DNA of 64,000 nt from positions 18,790,857 through 18,854,856 of the forward strand of contig CM057154.1 in assembly GCA_029962745.1 (NCBI GenBank), in the 5' to 3' direction. Each line of letters starts with the position of its first letter. Within the stretch, counting starts at the first letter, position 1. This document shows positions 36,924 to 48,530 of this stretch, piece by piece. A program made the translations under genes and the position numbers. Below the pieces are notes generated by a model. It made no database searches. It saw only the letters and a list, made by a program, of their open reading frames with translations, and was not told the origin of the DNA. This stretch comes from Echinometra lucunter. Its lineage: Eukaryota; Echinodermata; Echinoidea; Camarodonta; Echinometridae.

Positions 36924-37359
36924 CACACCTCACAAAAAGTAACTAACCACTTTGTCTTGGGACCAAAACTCAAATATGGCGTGTTGTATCGGACAACTTT
37001 TAACAGAATTTGAAAGAAAATTTAATCCCAAACATTTTGACACTTCATTTGCTGAAATCGAATAAAGAATGTGAGCACAATGGCGAGTTGTATGCAAATA
37101 CACCCAAAACAAAAGTTGAAGCAATCCCTATCTCTATACACAGCCAGAAATCCATTCTGTGTATATAGAGACTGTCATATCAATAGGGACTGCTGCAACT
37201 TATTGTGATCACATTCTTTATTCGATTTCAACAAATGAAGTGTCAAAATGTTTGGAATTAAATTTTCTATCGAATTCTGTTAAAAGTTGTCCGATACAAC
37301 ACACCACATTTGAGCTATGTTCTCAAGACGAAGTGGTTAGTTACTTTTTGTGAGGTGTG
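36924..37359. mobile_element. Foldback element with TA target site and mirrored frames
   Basis: CACACCTCACAAAAAGTAAC at the left and its complement at the right, TA on both sides, arms of about 200 bp. Each arm holds an open frame of 64 codons reading toward its own end (36930-37124 - and 37159-37353 +). The two predicted peptides match over about 49 residues but differ mostly by amino-acid changes, as expected of a drifting palindrome rather than a gene. TA duplication and the tip fit a Tc1/mariner-type MITE (inference). Confidence 0.8.
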
Positions 37360-37629
37360 TATAATATAGCTGTGCCAAAGACATTAAATTACAAGACAAA
37401 CTACTCTCATCTACTTCCGTAGTACATTTTGGCAAGGGTAATTGCCGTGTTAAAAACGGACTTTGAAAAATGCGTCCGTCAATGGTATAACGTGTGAAAA
37501 GATGTCTCATTTCTTCTTGATATTTTATATCTAAAACTTTGTTTTTGAAGTCTGATTTATGCACGAAAGGAAGGATGGATAGTTAAATAAAACATTTCTT
37601 AAAACTTTATTTTCAAGAAATGACACTGT

Positions 37630-38425
37630 AAATCCCCAGGATCATGCCTGTTTTTTGACAGAGTCACCTGCCATAGGGTTAACACGTAAAAACAGGGATT
37701 TTAAGATTTATTATAGTTCCCCTATTACTACTTTAAATTTATTTCAAATGTGATTTACTTGTAATTTGAGACTTTGGAGGAAATTACTAAAGGCTCAAAA
37801 AAATTCAAAGACCAGCCATAAATTTCGGGGACTATGCATGCTTTTGACCTTCGAGCTGCCTTAGGCTAACACGCAAAAACAGAGATTTTGAAGTGATTTT
37901 AATTCCCCTAACATTTCTTTGAATTTTTGGAAGAAGTGATTTACATGAAATCTTAAACTCTGAAAATGTATAATTAAGCCTCAATGAAGCTAATAGACCC
38001 CCATGAACAGATGAATCACAGGGAATACGCATACTTTTTTTACTAAAAATATTTTGCCTGCCATAAGTTTACACGCGAAAACAAGCATTTTTCAAATGAT
38101 TATAGTTCCCTTATTACTACTGTGAATTGATTTCAAATGTGAATTACATGTAATTTAGACTTTGGAGAGCTAAGCAAAGACTCTAAAAAGTTCAAAGATC
38201 ACCCATAATTATTTCGGGAACTATGCATGCTTTTGACAATCTAGCTGCCATAGGTTAATACACAAAAACAGACAATTTGAAATTAAGTTGATTCCCCGAA
38301 CATTTATTAACTACATCGAAAAGATGATTCACGTGAAATTTCAAACTCTGAAAATATATAATTGAGCCTCAATGAGTCCAATAGACCCCCCCCCCCCCAT
38401 AAATCCCCGGGAATATGCATGCTTT
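37630..38425 (+). repeat. Tandem repeat: ~195-bp units in two ~390-bp dimers
   Basis: Four units each containing an ATGC(A/C)TG(C/T)TTTTGAC-like start, CTGCCATAGG and a CACG(T/C)(A/G)AAAACAG stretch. Units 1 and 3 share ATTATAGTTCCC..TATTACTAC; units 2 and 4 share TTGATTCCCC/TTAATTCCCC and GAGCCTCAATGA. The pattern is therefore (AB)(AB). No coding capacity. Confidence 0.8.
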
Positions 38426-38889
38426 TGACCATTTTTTTGTAATACACGTGAAACCGTTTGTTGTTATCGATGACGCGTGATATGGGGTTGCACCATGTAC
38501 GCGTGCTTTATTTCGGTACTGAAACTTCTTCGTCATTAATATTCTTTGGTTGTGCTCTCCAACGTCCCATTCTTAATATGCACATATCGTATTTTGGAAT
38601 AGTTTCTTGGAAATGTGGGGGAAATAGACGGTTATCATTTTGTATGGGATAATAATCATAATGAAATGGAGAGAGAAGATGCAGACAATGTCGAGAAACG
38701 AAAAACATATGAAAAAGACAGCAATTTTTTGTACACAGGCACGTTCCCTCATACCAGTGGCAGACTGGCCTTGCATGGGGAGGTTTTTTCACGTGAGCCG
38801 CTCGAAATTTCCCAACAGGATTCCACTCCCAGTCCGCCTTTGCTTTGCACAAACACACAAGCCCACACACCATACGTGCTCACAGACAT

Positions 38890-39145
38890 GGCCGTACACA
38901 CATAGGGGCAGGGGCAGGGGCAGCTCCCCCCCCCCCTCGAAATTTTCAATCCCCATCTTTTTATTAATTTTCTCTTACTTTTTTGATGGAAAATTTCCAA
39001 AAAATCTTCGACCAGATCGTTCAATTTCAATTCTAAAGGTGCTAAAGCGCTCCCTTGCTTGCGTGTTCCCTCAAATATTGAACTTGTTCTTGTCCCCCCC
39101 CCCCCCCCTCCTCCTCCCCCGAAAAAAAAAATACTGTGTACGGCC
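38890..39145. mobile_element. G/C-run element with GGCCGTACACA ends and ~12-bp target duplication
   Basis: GGCCGTACACA at the left and TGTGTACGGCC at the right. The flanks TGCTCACAGACA occur on both sides (38877-38888 and 39147-39158), a 12-base target-site duplication. Copy B near 46251-46265 has a single TGCTCACAGACA with no insert. Related truncated copies lie at 17572-17735 and probably near 1478. The 191-aa minus ORF across it (38749-39324) is incidental and includes a poly-Gly run from the C tract. Confidence 0.8.
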
Positions 39146-39729
39146 TTGCTCACAGACACACTTAATGAAATATTGTTATTTCCCTCTGAAGTAAATGATA
39201 AACTCAGAATTGTTTCTCCTTTATCACCGACTTTTGTCAGCTTTCCGTAACACTTAATATAGGGCCCATGTAATGAAATTAGTTCTGTATTCAGAGTATT
39301 AATTTTTTTATTCAAATCATCCATGCTTGTGTTCTTTTCTTATTCAAGTAATGATTACAATCTTTATACAAACGTAATGATTTACTATCATCTACTATTA
39401 GTATTACTACTACGAATATTGTCTTCAATATTCAAATGGAGCATTTTACACATGCACTAAGAACTGAGCAAATGTTATGTCTTCTTGTGGAGATTTAGTG
39501 AATTAACACAAAAAGATATACAGTTTTACATAAAACATTATTTGAAAACAATAAACAAGAAGCATAGATTAAAGCGGCAATCCTTAGTAGAATATACATG
39601 TAGAGAGAAGATAATAATGATAATACATGTAATGATTACGTCTTATTTACAAAGGATAACCCATTCAGTGTTAGTGCTCTTCCTGCGAGCCATGCAGTTA
39701 TTATTACCCTAGCAATGCCAGATATCCAT

Positions 39730-40075
39730 TTAAAGACATTCAGTCGTGGGCTTTCATGGGGAGTGGATAATAATTTGCTGACACCAGACTTTGTGAAAAG
39801 CACTGGAAATACCTGTCGCAGAGCTACATTTCTGGAGCACAGCAAAACAAGCTGTCCAACCATAAACTGATAAACATTCTTCGGCCTGCTTCGGGCATTC
39901 TCGGGCCAGGGAAAGTGAGATAATGACTTTGCCATATGGGGCAAAGGGTGTAATATACAGAGCATTACATAAGGTCTGTTGGTCATAAAACTCATAGTGA
40001 TGGACAACATCTGTTACTGGGTAAGTACCCATGGTGTCAAATGCCCCATGAAAGCCCACGACTGAGCGTCTTTAA
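39730..40075. mobile_element. MITE with TTAAAGAC(A/G)..TCAGTCGTGGG ends
   Basis: Inverted ends of 32 bp (TTAAAGACATTCAGTCGTGG at 39730; CCACGACTGAGCGTCTTTAA ending 40075). Copy B (near 47750) joins AGCAATGGCACCTTG directly, so the element entered copy A only. Two overlapping minus ORFs (39636-40010 and 39754-40059) cross it; neither resembles a known transposase and both rely on the terminal repeats. Confidence 0.8.
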
Positions 40076-40109
40076 TACACTTGTATGAGGGGGAAAACAC
40101 CTTGTCCTA

Positions 40110-40196
40110 AGATGTAAGCACCAAGCGCGGATCGAACCCAGGACCACTTGAATTAGAGGCACTGAACCTTCACCGTTATACCACATAGCGAAAGAT
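40110..40196 (-). mobile_element. tRNA-like SINE fragment (copy A)
   Basis: The minus strand reads GCTATGTGGTATAACGGTGA (A-box-like) and CCTGGGTTCGATCC (B-box-like). Acceptor-stem pairing is not present, so it is a SINE head rather than a tRNA. A diverged copy lies at 47765-47850. Confidence 0.5.
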
Positions 40197-40345
40197 GCTA
40201 ATAAGTGTAGTTAGTGTTCCTGCTTTTCATACATTCATGGACGGTATACGCAGCTATCAATACGAAGTATTTTTATCACTACTTTAGAATGGTACTCCTT
40301 CTATGTAGATTTGAAAATTCAAATACACATTAGAATAAAAAGTAA

Positions 40346-41097
40346 CATTGGCATAACAAAAAATGAGGTACCGACAGACATAACATCAAGTGACAAGAAC
40401 TTGGAGTAAATACTACAAAGACCAGTAAATTCATTTTAATGAGGAAATAATTTCAGTAAAGACACAATCATGACAATGTCAATTTTTTTTGTTCCATTAA
40501 GGTTGTTGAAAAAGAACTAATTGTATCGTATAGCAGTGTTTTTCTTTTTAAACAAAAATAAAAAAGGAAACTCGATTTTTTTTCTCATCAATAATTCAAG
40601 AAATGAACACGTTTCGATAAATTTGTACAATTCATGCCAATGATCAATTCTTCCTCTTTCATATGATGAATAAGTATGTCATGATTTTTCCACCCGTGAA
40701 TGGATATGAACGGTTTTTTGTTTAAATTGAGTAATGTCAAAAGTAGTAATTGCAAAGAAGTCATGAATATTAGTAATGTAATTTTCATCATAAAACAAAA
40801 TACGCTAATGGATGTAAGGGGGGGGGGGGGTCAATGAATGCCCGCTCATTTTGTTGAACACTGTTCTCGTGGGCAAGTCACTTTTAGCATTGCCGAATTA
40901 AAGCGATTATTGACTATCCCTAGTTCCTCCTGACAAAATAGTATCATAATCATAAGAGAAGAAATTTCTTTTTATATCCCTAGTCTAATAGGAAATCAAT
41001 GTAGTTGCTTACTTGTGATACATGTATGTCTATATTTTGGAAATTGGTGACTTGTGACCTACATCATGTTTATAATTGTAATGTATTGTTAATAAAT
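40346..41097 (-). other. 3' flank of receptor 3
   Basis: No gene. A G run lies at 40820-40832. AT-rich sequence partly shared with copy B to about 48530. Confidence 0.45.
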
Positions 41098-42219
41098 TCA
41101 GTTTAATATAATGCGGGCCATATCATATTTAGGTAATATCCCATCCTCTCTGATGTAGGCTACCTCACCATGATCCCAGTCAAGAGAGATCGGTGGAAGC
41201 TCGGGAGTAGTACTGGTTGTGCCATTCTCGAACATGTCGATTGTAGGAGGTTCGTATGCTGACCACGCTGACGTTTCGGTATCTCGGTCATCTGAGGGTA
41301 AACTGTTATACGTTCCTCCAGACCGACTCATTTTTCGTCGAATAACACACACAACTATCATGACTATGGCTATGAAAATCAACGGGACAAGGATACTTAA
41401 AAAACTCAACTCCGATTTTTGAGATTTCGGTATTTTAGGAAGATCTTTGGTTGCTTGTGCAAGTGTTGGTTTCTTAGAAGAGTAAGAAAAGCCAGTTTTC
41501 AGCGAAGGGCCATGAGATAATGTTGGATCTGGCGGTAAGGTACTGAGACAGGGATTTATAAATGGTGTTGATGTGTTATGAACTGTATCAAATCCCCAAT
41601 CTTTACACTCGCAGTTGCCTTTTTTCCGTTCGAAGGTAGAAGAACAACAGTATACAGGATCTGAAATTACTCTCGCTAGCAGAATCTGACTTAAAATCCC
41701 ATCTTTTTCTTCTGGAGCAGTTGATGAAGGAATCCTAATGCCATTTTGATAGCATACTACTTGCCCTGGTATGCTCCCTGCAAGGGCTGTGCAGTGAATT
41801 GACGCCCATTCTTCATCAAAGTAGCTGCTTGATTTACATGATACCTTACCAGGAGGATAACCAACATCCAATCTAATCCTTGATAACTGAGGTATGATAT
41901 CATCATTCGTGTATGGCATTAAAATAAACGTACCTTCATCCTTTCTACTCACAGGATTGATTATAAGATGAAGAGAACAACTTTCACCGCGTCGAGTGTC
42001 ATTTCGATTTGTAACTTCGTAATTTGGAGGTAGCTTAGTCGTCTCCGGATTAGTTGACCTATAAAATGGGAGTCTGTTTCTGAGCTGAAGTGTAACTGAT
42101 GTACTCTCGCATGGATATGAGAAAGGAAGCTCAGCCTTTCCTCCTTCTGTGACACGAAGTCCTCTGGAACCAGGTAAAGCAATTACCACAGATGTAATGA
42201 AAATTATGAAAATGCCCAT
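41098..42219 (-). CDS. Two-domain Ig type I membrane receptor (receptor 3), single coding exon
   Basis: 373 aa. Signal peptide about 1-20. Domain 1 (about 22-118) is the family V-like Ig with Cys37 (YPC) and Cys81 (SCSLHL); the F strand reads TFILMP, without cysteine. Domain 2 (about 122-205) is a canonical C2-like Ig: Cys143 (SIHC), Cys156 (VVCYQNG), Cys191-192 (PVYCC). It is followed by a Cys-rich motif (CECKDWG..VHN.ST..PCLSTLP) shared with receptor 4. Then a Ser/Pro/Lys stalk, a transmembrane segment about 271-293 and an 80-aa tail with four tyrosines (Tyr304 TYNSL, Tyr322 YEPP, Tyr355 VAYIRE, Tyr365 KYDMA). YNSL fits a YxxPhi sorting signal and YEPP a YxxP SH2 site; no perfect ITIM is present. 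Sequons at Asn73 and Asn215. Function unknown; signalling through tail tyrosines is inference. Confidence 0.88.
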   Translation of the reverse strand: MGIFIIFITSVVIALPGSRGLRVTEGGKAELPFSYPCESTSVTLQLRNRLPFYRSTNPETTKLPPNYEVTNRNDTRRGESCSLHLIINPVSRKDEGTFILMPYTNDDIIPQLSRIRLDVGYPPGKVSCKSSSYFDEEWASIHCTALAGSIPGQVVCYQNGIRIPSSTAPEEKDGILSQILLARVISDPVYCCSSTFERKKGNCECKDWGFDTVHNTSTPFINPCLSTLPPDPTLSHGPSLKTGFSYSSKKPTLAQATKDLPKIPKSQKSELSFLSILVPLIFIAIVMIVVCVIRRKMSRSGGTYNSLPSDDRDTETSAWSAYEPPTIDMFENGTTSTTPELPPISLDWDHGEVAYIREDGILPKYDMARIILN

Positions 42220-42244
42220 TATATGAGTTCTTTTGATGTTGAGA

Positions 42245-42310
42245 AATTAAAAGCCCTTTTAAAGAGCGATGATTAATTTGCAAATCTGACTCAAATGAGT
42301 GACTTCAAAA
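42245..42310 (-). promoter_or_regulatory. Conserved block just upstream of receptor 3
   Basis: The minus strand reads AATCATCGCTCTTTAAAAGGGC about 33 bases before the ATG. Receptor 4 has AATCATCGCGCTTTAAAGGGCT about 60 bases before its ATG (54214-54234). A second shared piece (GAGTGA..CAAAATA) follows. It may be a TTTAAA-type core promoter, or intron sequence if a 5' UTR intron exists. Confidence 0.4.
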
Positions 42311-42389
42311 TAGGTATGAACTCACGTACTTCTGAAAGATTGATTTCTTTCTTATAGTTCACATTAGAAGACTCATTAAATTTTGTTTA

Positions 42390-42780
42390 AAACTTAGCCG
42401 TGTCTTGTCTCAATTGAACTCGTTCAAGAGTCAGAAAATTTGCATTCATTTATCTATCCAGGTGATTAGGCACAAGAACAGGATATCTCCACACTAGTCA
42501 TCAGGAAAAGAATGAGTTGCTCTGAAAAGGAGGGGAAAATGAAAGAAAGGAAAAAAAAGAAAGGGATAAAAACAAAACATGAATGTCTAATACTTTTCGG
42601 AAAGAAATTAGTTTTTTTTTTCATCTGCACAAAAAATAACGACAAGGAATAGAGAAAGATCGACTTACTAGAGACCAGAGAGTTTGTTTTATGGTATCTC
42701 GCACATATACTTAAGTACTGCCTTCTGAATAAGTAATTATCAGATGGGTCCACTCGTAAAATAAAATGCACTTTCAAATC

Positions 42781-42814
<34 letters not shown>
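42390..42814 (-). other. Upstream block shared with receptor 4, ending in (GA)n
   Basis: Aligns with 54840-55138: AGTCAGAAAATTTGCAT versus GGTCAGAAAATATGCAT, ATCCA(G/A)GT, GGATATCT(C/G)C, ACTCATCAG-like. Both copies end in a GA microsatellite (42784-42811 and 55095-55138). Shows that the duplicated unit covers the receptor and its 5' flank. Confidence 0.65.
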
Positions 42815-42817
<3 letters not shown>

Positions 42818-43443
42818 CCCAGAAGGAAAAACCAGTCGCAACTGGTCCAGTTGAACCAGTTAAGCCAACTGGTAACCCTGGAAATTGAAATGGACTAACT
42901 TGCCTAACTGGTCTAGTTAATGTTGAACTGGTCAAGGTCGAGTTGGAGTATTTCTAACTGGTCTTGTAACTGGAATTTGCAACTGGTATTTCCAATTGGT
43001 CTTACTGGTGTTTCTAATTAAAAACAAAAACTGGAATAAAATCCAACTGACCATATCTGGAAACCTATCTTGTTTTATCGATTGACAATAATGATAATAA
43101 TAGTGTATTAATATTTAAACAATGAAAATAAAACTAATATGTCAGTGACATAAATATTAGTTATTGCTGTCTGAACAGAAAATTGCCAGCTGGAGTTTTC
43201 TCAATCATCAACCGATCTTACTGGAAATATGGCCATTGTTCAATGGACTATAGTTACACCAGTTAGATTTTTAAAAAAAATTAACTGGTTTCACTACTAT
43301 GTTTCAACTGGTATCCAATTGATTTAACTGGTTTCCAGTGATTTTAACTTGTCCAGTGCAAAACCAATTGGACCACTTATAAATCAGCTGGAAACCAATT
43401 AAAATTTCTCACTGGTCTAACTGATTTTTCCTTTTGGAATATA
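42815..43443. mobile_element. MITE built of AACTGGT/ACCAGTT words, TA target site
   Basis: Ends TCCCAGAAGGAAAAACCAGT and TTTTTCCTTTTGGAA, flanked by TA on each side. In 0.6 kb the word AACTGGT, its complement ACCAGTT and close variants recur dozens of times, dense near both ends and sparse in the middle (about 43020-43200). No ORF. It sits between receptor 3 and the putative upstream exon block. Confidence 0.85.
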
Positions 43444-43479
43444 ATCTGTAACGCCATTACAAGTACAAGAAAATAATCC

Positions 43480-44100
43480 CACGCCTTTTAATTACCAAAA
43501 GTATGATGTTTATCGGTTTCAATTCAGAGCACTCAGCTTAAAAGACAGATTGATCGATGAAATAGCAAAACTAATACAAGCTAATGAAAAGCAGTAAGCA
43601 AAATATGAGACATGCTCACCAAAATGTGGAAACGTATATGCCGCAGATTGTCTTCTGAAAGCGCATCATTCTGCAAGGATAGGTCTAAAGAATTGATCGT
43701 TCTTTCAATCATCGTGGTTTTCTGTCGCAGATACATAAAAGAACAGTATGCAGTGCAATTCGAACTTCATCCTTGTCTTATCAACTTATTCCATAATGAT
43801 AGCTGAGCTATAAGTATAACGTGTAATCAAATTCTAAGAACTAATTTTGATAAAACACCATTCTGCAAGGACACTAAGTCTAAAGAATTGATCGTTCTTT
43901 TAATCACCGTGGTCTTCTGTCGCAGATACATAAAAGGACGTTATCCAGTGGAATTTGAACTTCATCCTTGTCTTATCAACTTATTCCATAATGATAGCTG
44001 AGCTATAAGTATAACGTGTAATCAGATTCTAAGAAATGATTTTGATTTTTTAAAAAATACAGCGAAAGGTCCAACAAAATATGTTGCTCAACGGACTTTT
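43480..44100 (-). promoter_or_regulatory. Block X: repeated upstream module with splice-donor-like end
   Basis: A ~187-bp module (ATTGATCGTTCTTT, TTCTGTCGCAGATACATAAA, CATCCTTGTCTTATCAACTT, TGATAGCTGAGCTATAAGTA) occurs twice in tandem (about 43670-43830 and 43858-44035), and again at 63760-63960. On the minus strand its lower end carries a donor-like GGTGAGC (43614-43620); the equivalents are GGTAAGC at 60210-60216 and 63714-63720. This could be a promoter plus 5' UTR exon for the two-domain receptors. Inference only. Confidence 0.4.
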
Positions 44101-45119
44101 CAGCGACAAGGGTAAACATACCTTTGCAGTCAGGTTTAGTATTTTGGAACGTGAATACGAACTAAGCGACTTGTGATCAATATTGATCAGCCCTTAAATA
44201 TGTTGATAATCAACTGGACAAAATAATTCCAAGCGTTGGATGAATCAAACGCACAGATATCTGTATCATGTAACAAAGTCCACTCCTCACATTTAATGAA
44301 ATACCATAATGTTTGACTTGTTATAACAGTATGAATGAAGAAAATTTTGTAAAGCCATTGCCGTAAAGAGAAAACTGGAGAAGTTTACTACAAGACTTGT
44401 CGATAAGCCTCGACATCGTTCCACCCCCCCCCCCCCCACGGCAAAAGAATCCTGGATCCGCCACCGCTGTCGCGTCGTACAGCAGTAAAATAAAAATGTA
44501 CTGCCCTTCGCCCCATTTTTACGATCTCAAACTTGAAACAGAACGAGCTATATGATTCAAGCTGAAGCTCCTGATCTCATTTGCGTATCCAACATTGCAT
44601 TGTGGGAAGGGGTTTACTGAAACAGAGGCCGGGTAGCATTCCTGCATGTACACACGCGTGACCATGGGTTTTTCTTCAAAAAAACAAAACAAAACAAAAG
44701 AAAACACTTTATAAACGAGTTTATTTGTTAATTCACACTCCTTTACGAGTTTTTCTCTCTTTTTTTTTTTCGTTTTTTTCCCCAGACATTCAACGATGAA
44801 CTTACCCCCTGAACGAGTTTAACCTCGTCGAACATATCCCCTGAAAAAGGTCTCTGTGTCTTCATTCTTGTTTTCAAAAGAATATCGTGCACTTCGAGGC
44901 TGCAAAATTTCCAGTCCAGACTGAAAATGGGGGGCGGATACCTTAAATGCAAATACAAAAAAAGCATTCCCCCTTTCCTTGAATTTGACCTATTTTATAT
45001 CCCGACATTCTTCTCCCCAACTCCCCGCCCCGTTAAAGTGTCAAGGAACTCCCAGGTCCCGTTGCATAAAACTTACCATAATTGGTAACCCCTGCCATCA
45101 GCGGTTACTGCACATCGTT
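44101..45119. other. No gene seen; G/C-run repeat debris
   Basis: A C run with CGGCAAAAGAATCCTGGATC at 44425-44460 is a fragment of a dispersed repeat. Short minus ORFs are not supported. Confidence 0.5.
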
Positions 45120-48100
45120 GTACATAGTGCAGTCCCTTTTTTCTTGTGAGGGGGGGGGGCATGGGGGCAAAATCGATTTTGCCCCCCCCCCTTGAATGAT
45201 TGGGGCAATTGTCCCCTCTGCCCCCTCTGCCTCCGCCCTTCTGGCGCCTATGTTCATGGAGATATGGCAGCCCCCCCCCCTTTACCTCTAAAACATTTCT
45301 GTCGACAAATTCCCAATTTTTAGAACCGTGTTGGTAATCCCCCCCTCCCCAAAAAAGTGATCTGACATACACACAAAAGATTTTAAAACGTCCGTTTTCT
45401 GTGGACCAATAAGGTAATTTTTTTTTCCATCGAGGAAAAAATATGTGACACAATACTGAATAGGGCTGCTGGGAGAAAGACTGTGATCAGAACTAAATAA
45501 AAAGGCCCCCAAACTGAGTACATGTAATCTGGACTGTCTCAATCACATTAACACTGTGTTAGCAAAGTTTCGTAGATTTACGAGAAGAAGTGTTTACCCT
45601 TTTAGAATTGATGTCTTGCTTCACTGCATATAAACATTTTCAACATAACATCATATCATTGTCTTTTAGCAGTAAGGGTCCAAATGCTTGTTATATACCC
45701 TGTAAACATGGTAAAGGTCAGAAATTAACCAAAAGACGTGCACAAAGGCATGCCAAATGTTGAGTGCGGTCATTATCAATGCATTGAGGGGGGGGGGCAG
45801 TGTATTTAATACTCTCCCCCCCCCCCCATGCATTGTCAAATCTCATTGTTCTAGCGCACCAGTAAGTCTCCAACGTCCCATTCTTATAATTATGCACATG
45901 TCTTATTTTGGAAAACCTTCTGGGAAATGTAGGGGAATTAGACGGTTATTATTTTGTATGGGATAATAATCATAATGAAAGGGAGAGAGAAGATGCAGGC
46001 AATATCGAGAAGCGAAAAGCATCATGTGAAAAAGGCAGCACATTTTTATACACAGGCACATTCCCTCATTCCAGCGTCAGACTTGCCGTAGGAAGTGTGC
46101 ATTGGGAGGGTTTTTCTGTGTTTTTTTGTTTTGTTTTTGTTTTTTTTGTTTCTTAACATGGGCCGCTCGAAAATTTCCATCAGGATTCCACTCCCAGTCC
46201 GCCCTTGCCTAGCATACAAACACAAGCCCCCCCCCCACACACACACACACGTGCTCACAGACATGGCCTTACGCACATTTGTTCGATTTTCTCTTCGTTC
46301 TTTTCTTTTCTTTTTTTTTCTTCAAAAGGGGTTAATGAACTTTAATAATATCATTTTATTGAATAAAAGGAGTATTTAAATGTAATCTGAATAATAATGA
46401 TAATAATAAACAGTTTTATCATTCATAAGAGATTACACTGTTGAAACATAATGGTTACTATCATTTAAGTTATATTATGTAATTTCGACAAACTGTCGTA
46501 TTATATTCTGAATTGGTCAAAAAGTGCTTGAAAAGTGACTTTACCCATTTGAAATTTATTATATAACATTACCTTTCCAAAAAGGTATGTTTCCAAAAAT
46601 CATCACGAAGTTGCTTTTTAAGCCACAACGGACTAAAGAGGCAGATGAAACTTATATGATAGCGAGCAAAGCAACGATAACTGCACCATTTTTTTTTTCA
46701 ACTTGAGAACCCCTTTTAAAAAAGGCTATATTACAAAAGCCTATGAGATCCTGAAAGGAAATATATTCATTCGAGGGTGCAAAGCGACCGAGCTCTAGAA
46801 GAATGTGGCATGTTAAACCCTATAAAACTCTATCTCTGGTGCATTTACCCTGCGGATGGGGAGGGAGCGCATATCCCTTAAAGATTATGATTTTCCTTCA
46901 TTTTCTCCTTTTTCTTTTTCTCTGTTGTATTTTTTGCACCCCCTCCGAGTGTCGCCATTATTAGATGTTAGATTTCTTCAAAATGTTTAACTTGTATTTG
47001 GCCAGACTGGGGGATCATGCAGTATTTAGCAAGAGGCAGATAAAACTTATGACAGAGAGTAAAACAACGACAATTGCATCATTACTTTTAAAATTCTGAC
47101 CCACTTTTAAAAAGATAGTTTAAGAACTATTATGGGAGCGCGAAACTATGAGATTCTGAGAGGAAATGATCATACGAGGGAGCAATGCGACAAAGCTTTA
47201 GAAAATTTTTGCACTTTAATCCCTCAACAACTCTTTTTCTGTTGCGTTTACCCTGCGAAATGGGGGGGGGGGGGGGGCTCGAAATCCTTTAAAAATATGA
47301 TTTTCTTTATTTTCCTCTTTTTTTTTCTTTTGCGTTTTTTGCGCCCTCCTCAAAGTGCAGCCCGGAGCACTTACCCCTTGCCGGCTGTTTAGGGCCTATG
47401 TAAATTGGAATTTGTTATGTATTCGTTATCGTCTACTATTAGTATTACTACGACAAAATTGTCTGCAATATTCAAGTTGAACAGTTTACACATGCATTAA
47501 AAACTAAGCAAATATTGCTTTTTTTCCTGTGAAGATTTATTGCATAATCACACCAAAAAATACATTTTTACATAAAACATTATTTAAAACATCAAACAAG
47601 AAGCACAGATTAAAGATGCAATTGTAAGTAGAATTTACATTTAGAGAGAAGATAATAATAATAGGTCTTATTTACAAAGGCTAGCCCTTTCAGTGTTATT
47701 GTTCATCCTGCATGCCCTTCAGTTATTATGTATTACCCAGCAATGGCACCTTGTTCTAAGATGTATATAAGCACCGAGTGTGAATCGAACCCAGGACCTC
47801 TCGAATGAGAGGCACTGAACCTTCACAACAATACTGCTATACCACATACTGCCCTACTTTGGCAAAACGAAGCAAGTGACATACCAACCAAATCTGAGTT
47901 ATTAATGTTTTCTTATTTTATACAATGTGTTCTTCTTCTAGGCCAAATTTTATGCATAAACACTCATCCTGCTGAGGGATATTTTAGGTAAGACATGACG
48001 ATATTCCATTGATGTTAGTACAAACGACAGACATATTTTGCTCTTTGACAGAATATGCCATTTTGTCACTTGCTTCCTTTTGCCAAAGTAGGGCAACATA

Positions 48101-48530
48101 GCGAAAGGAACCTACTAAGTTTAGATTGTGTTCCTGCTTTTCATATATCCATGGACAATATGCATGATATCGGCAGTTATCAATACGAAGTGTTTTGTAT
48201 CGTTACTTTCGAATGGTACTGCATGTATGTAGATTTCAAAATTCAAATACACATATAGAATAAACAAAGCAACATGGGTATAACACAGATAAGGTACCGA
48301 AAGACATAGCATCAAGGAACAACTGTGAGACAGAGTACCGACTTATCGGACCACATAACGACCGGTAAATTCATTTTGATTAGAAAATAATAATCAGTAG
48401 GACCACAATGTCAATTTCTTTCTAAGTAAGATTGTTGAAAAGAACTAATTGTAGCAGTGTGCCTAAGTTTTTTTAAAGAAAAAAAAAATGACTTTTTCCT
48501 TCAGTAAATTTGAGAAATTTATATTCTGAT
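45120..48530 (+). repeat. Segmental duplication copy B
   Basis: Direct copy of blocks in 36236-40560, without the three insertions noted for copy A. Other private material includes T/G-rich and C/A runs (46115-46250) and G runs (45787-45799, 47263-47278). No coding gene found inside. Confidence 0.8.
47765..47850 (-). mobile_element. tRNA-like SINE fragment (copy B)
   Basis: The minus strand reads GTATGTGGTATAGCAG and GGTCCTGGGTTCGATTC around a CCTCTCATTCGAGAGG hairpin. Diverged partner of 40110-40196; not a functional tRNA by acceptor pairing. Confidence 0.5.

Larger units (their letters stand above)
36236..40560 (+). repeat. Segmental duplication copy A (downstream flank of receptor 3)
   Basis: Shares several collinear blocks with 45120-48530 in the same orientation: the G/C-run block (36240-36560 and 45130-45440), CAACGTCCCATTCTTA plus GACGGTTAT..TTTTGTATGGG (38558-38880 and 45870-46265), the CTACTATTAGTATTACTAC block (39390-39720 and 47430-47750), a tRNA-like fragment, and a block ending in ATTCAAATACACAT (40205-40345 and 48115-48260). 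Copy A carries insertions missing from copy B (36924-37359, 38890-39145, 39730-40075). Confidence 0.8.

Noticed and set aside
38749..39324. 191-aa minus ORF
   Set aside because: Spans a G/C-run transposon insertion absent from the duplicate copy; includes poly-Gly.
39636..40059. Two overlapping minus ORFs of 124 and 101 aa
   Set aside because: They are formed across a MITE whose ends contribute residues, they overlap in different frames, and the duplicate copy lacks the insert.
41098..41400. Classic ITIM in the receptor 3 tail
   Set aside because: None of the four tyrosines fits (I/V/L/S)xYxx(L/V/I) exactly: TYNSL has Gly at -2, and VAYIRE has Glu at +3. Only weaker motifs are claimed.
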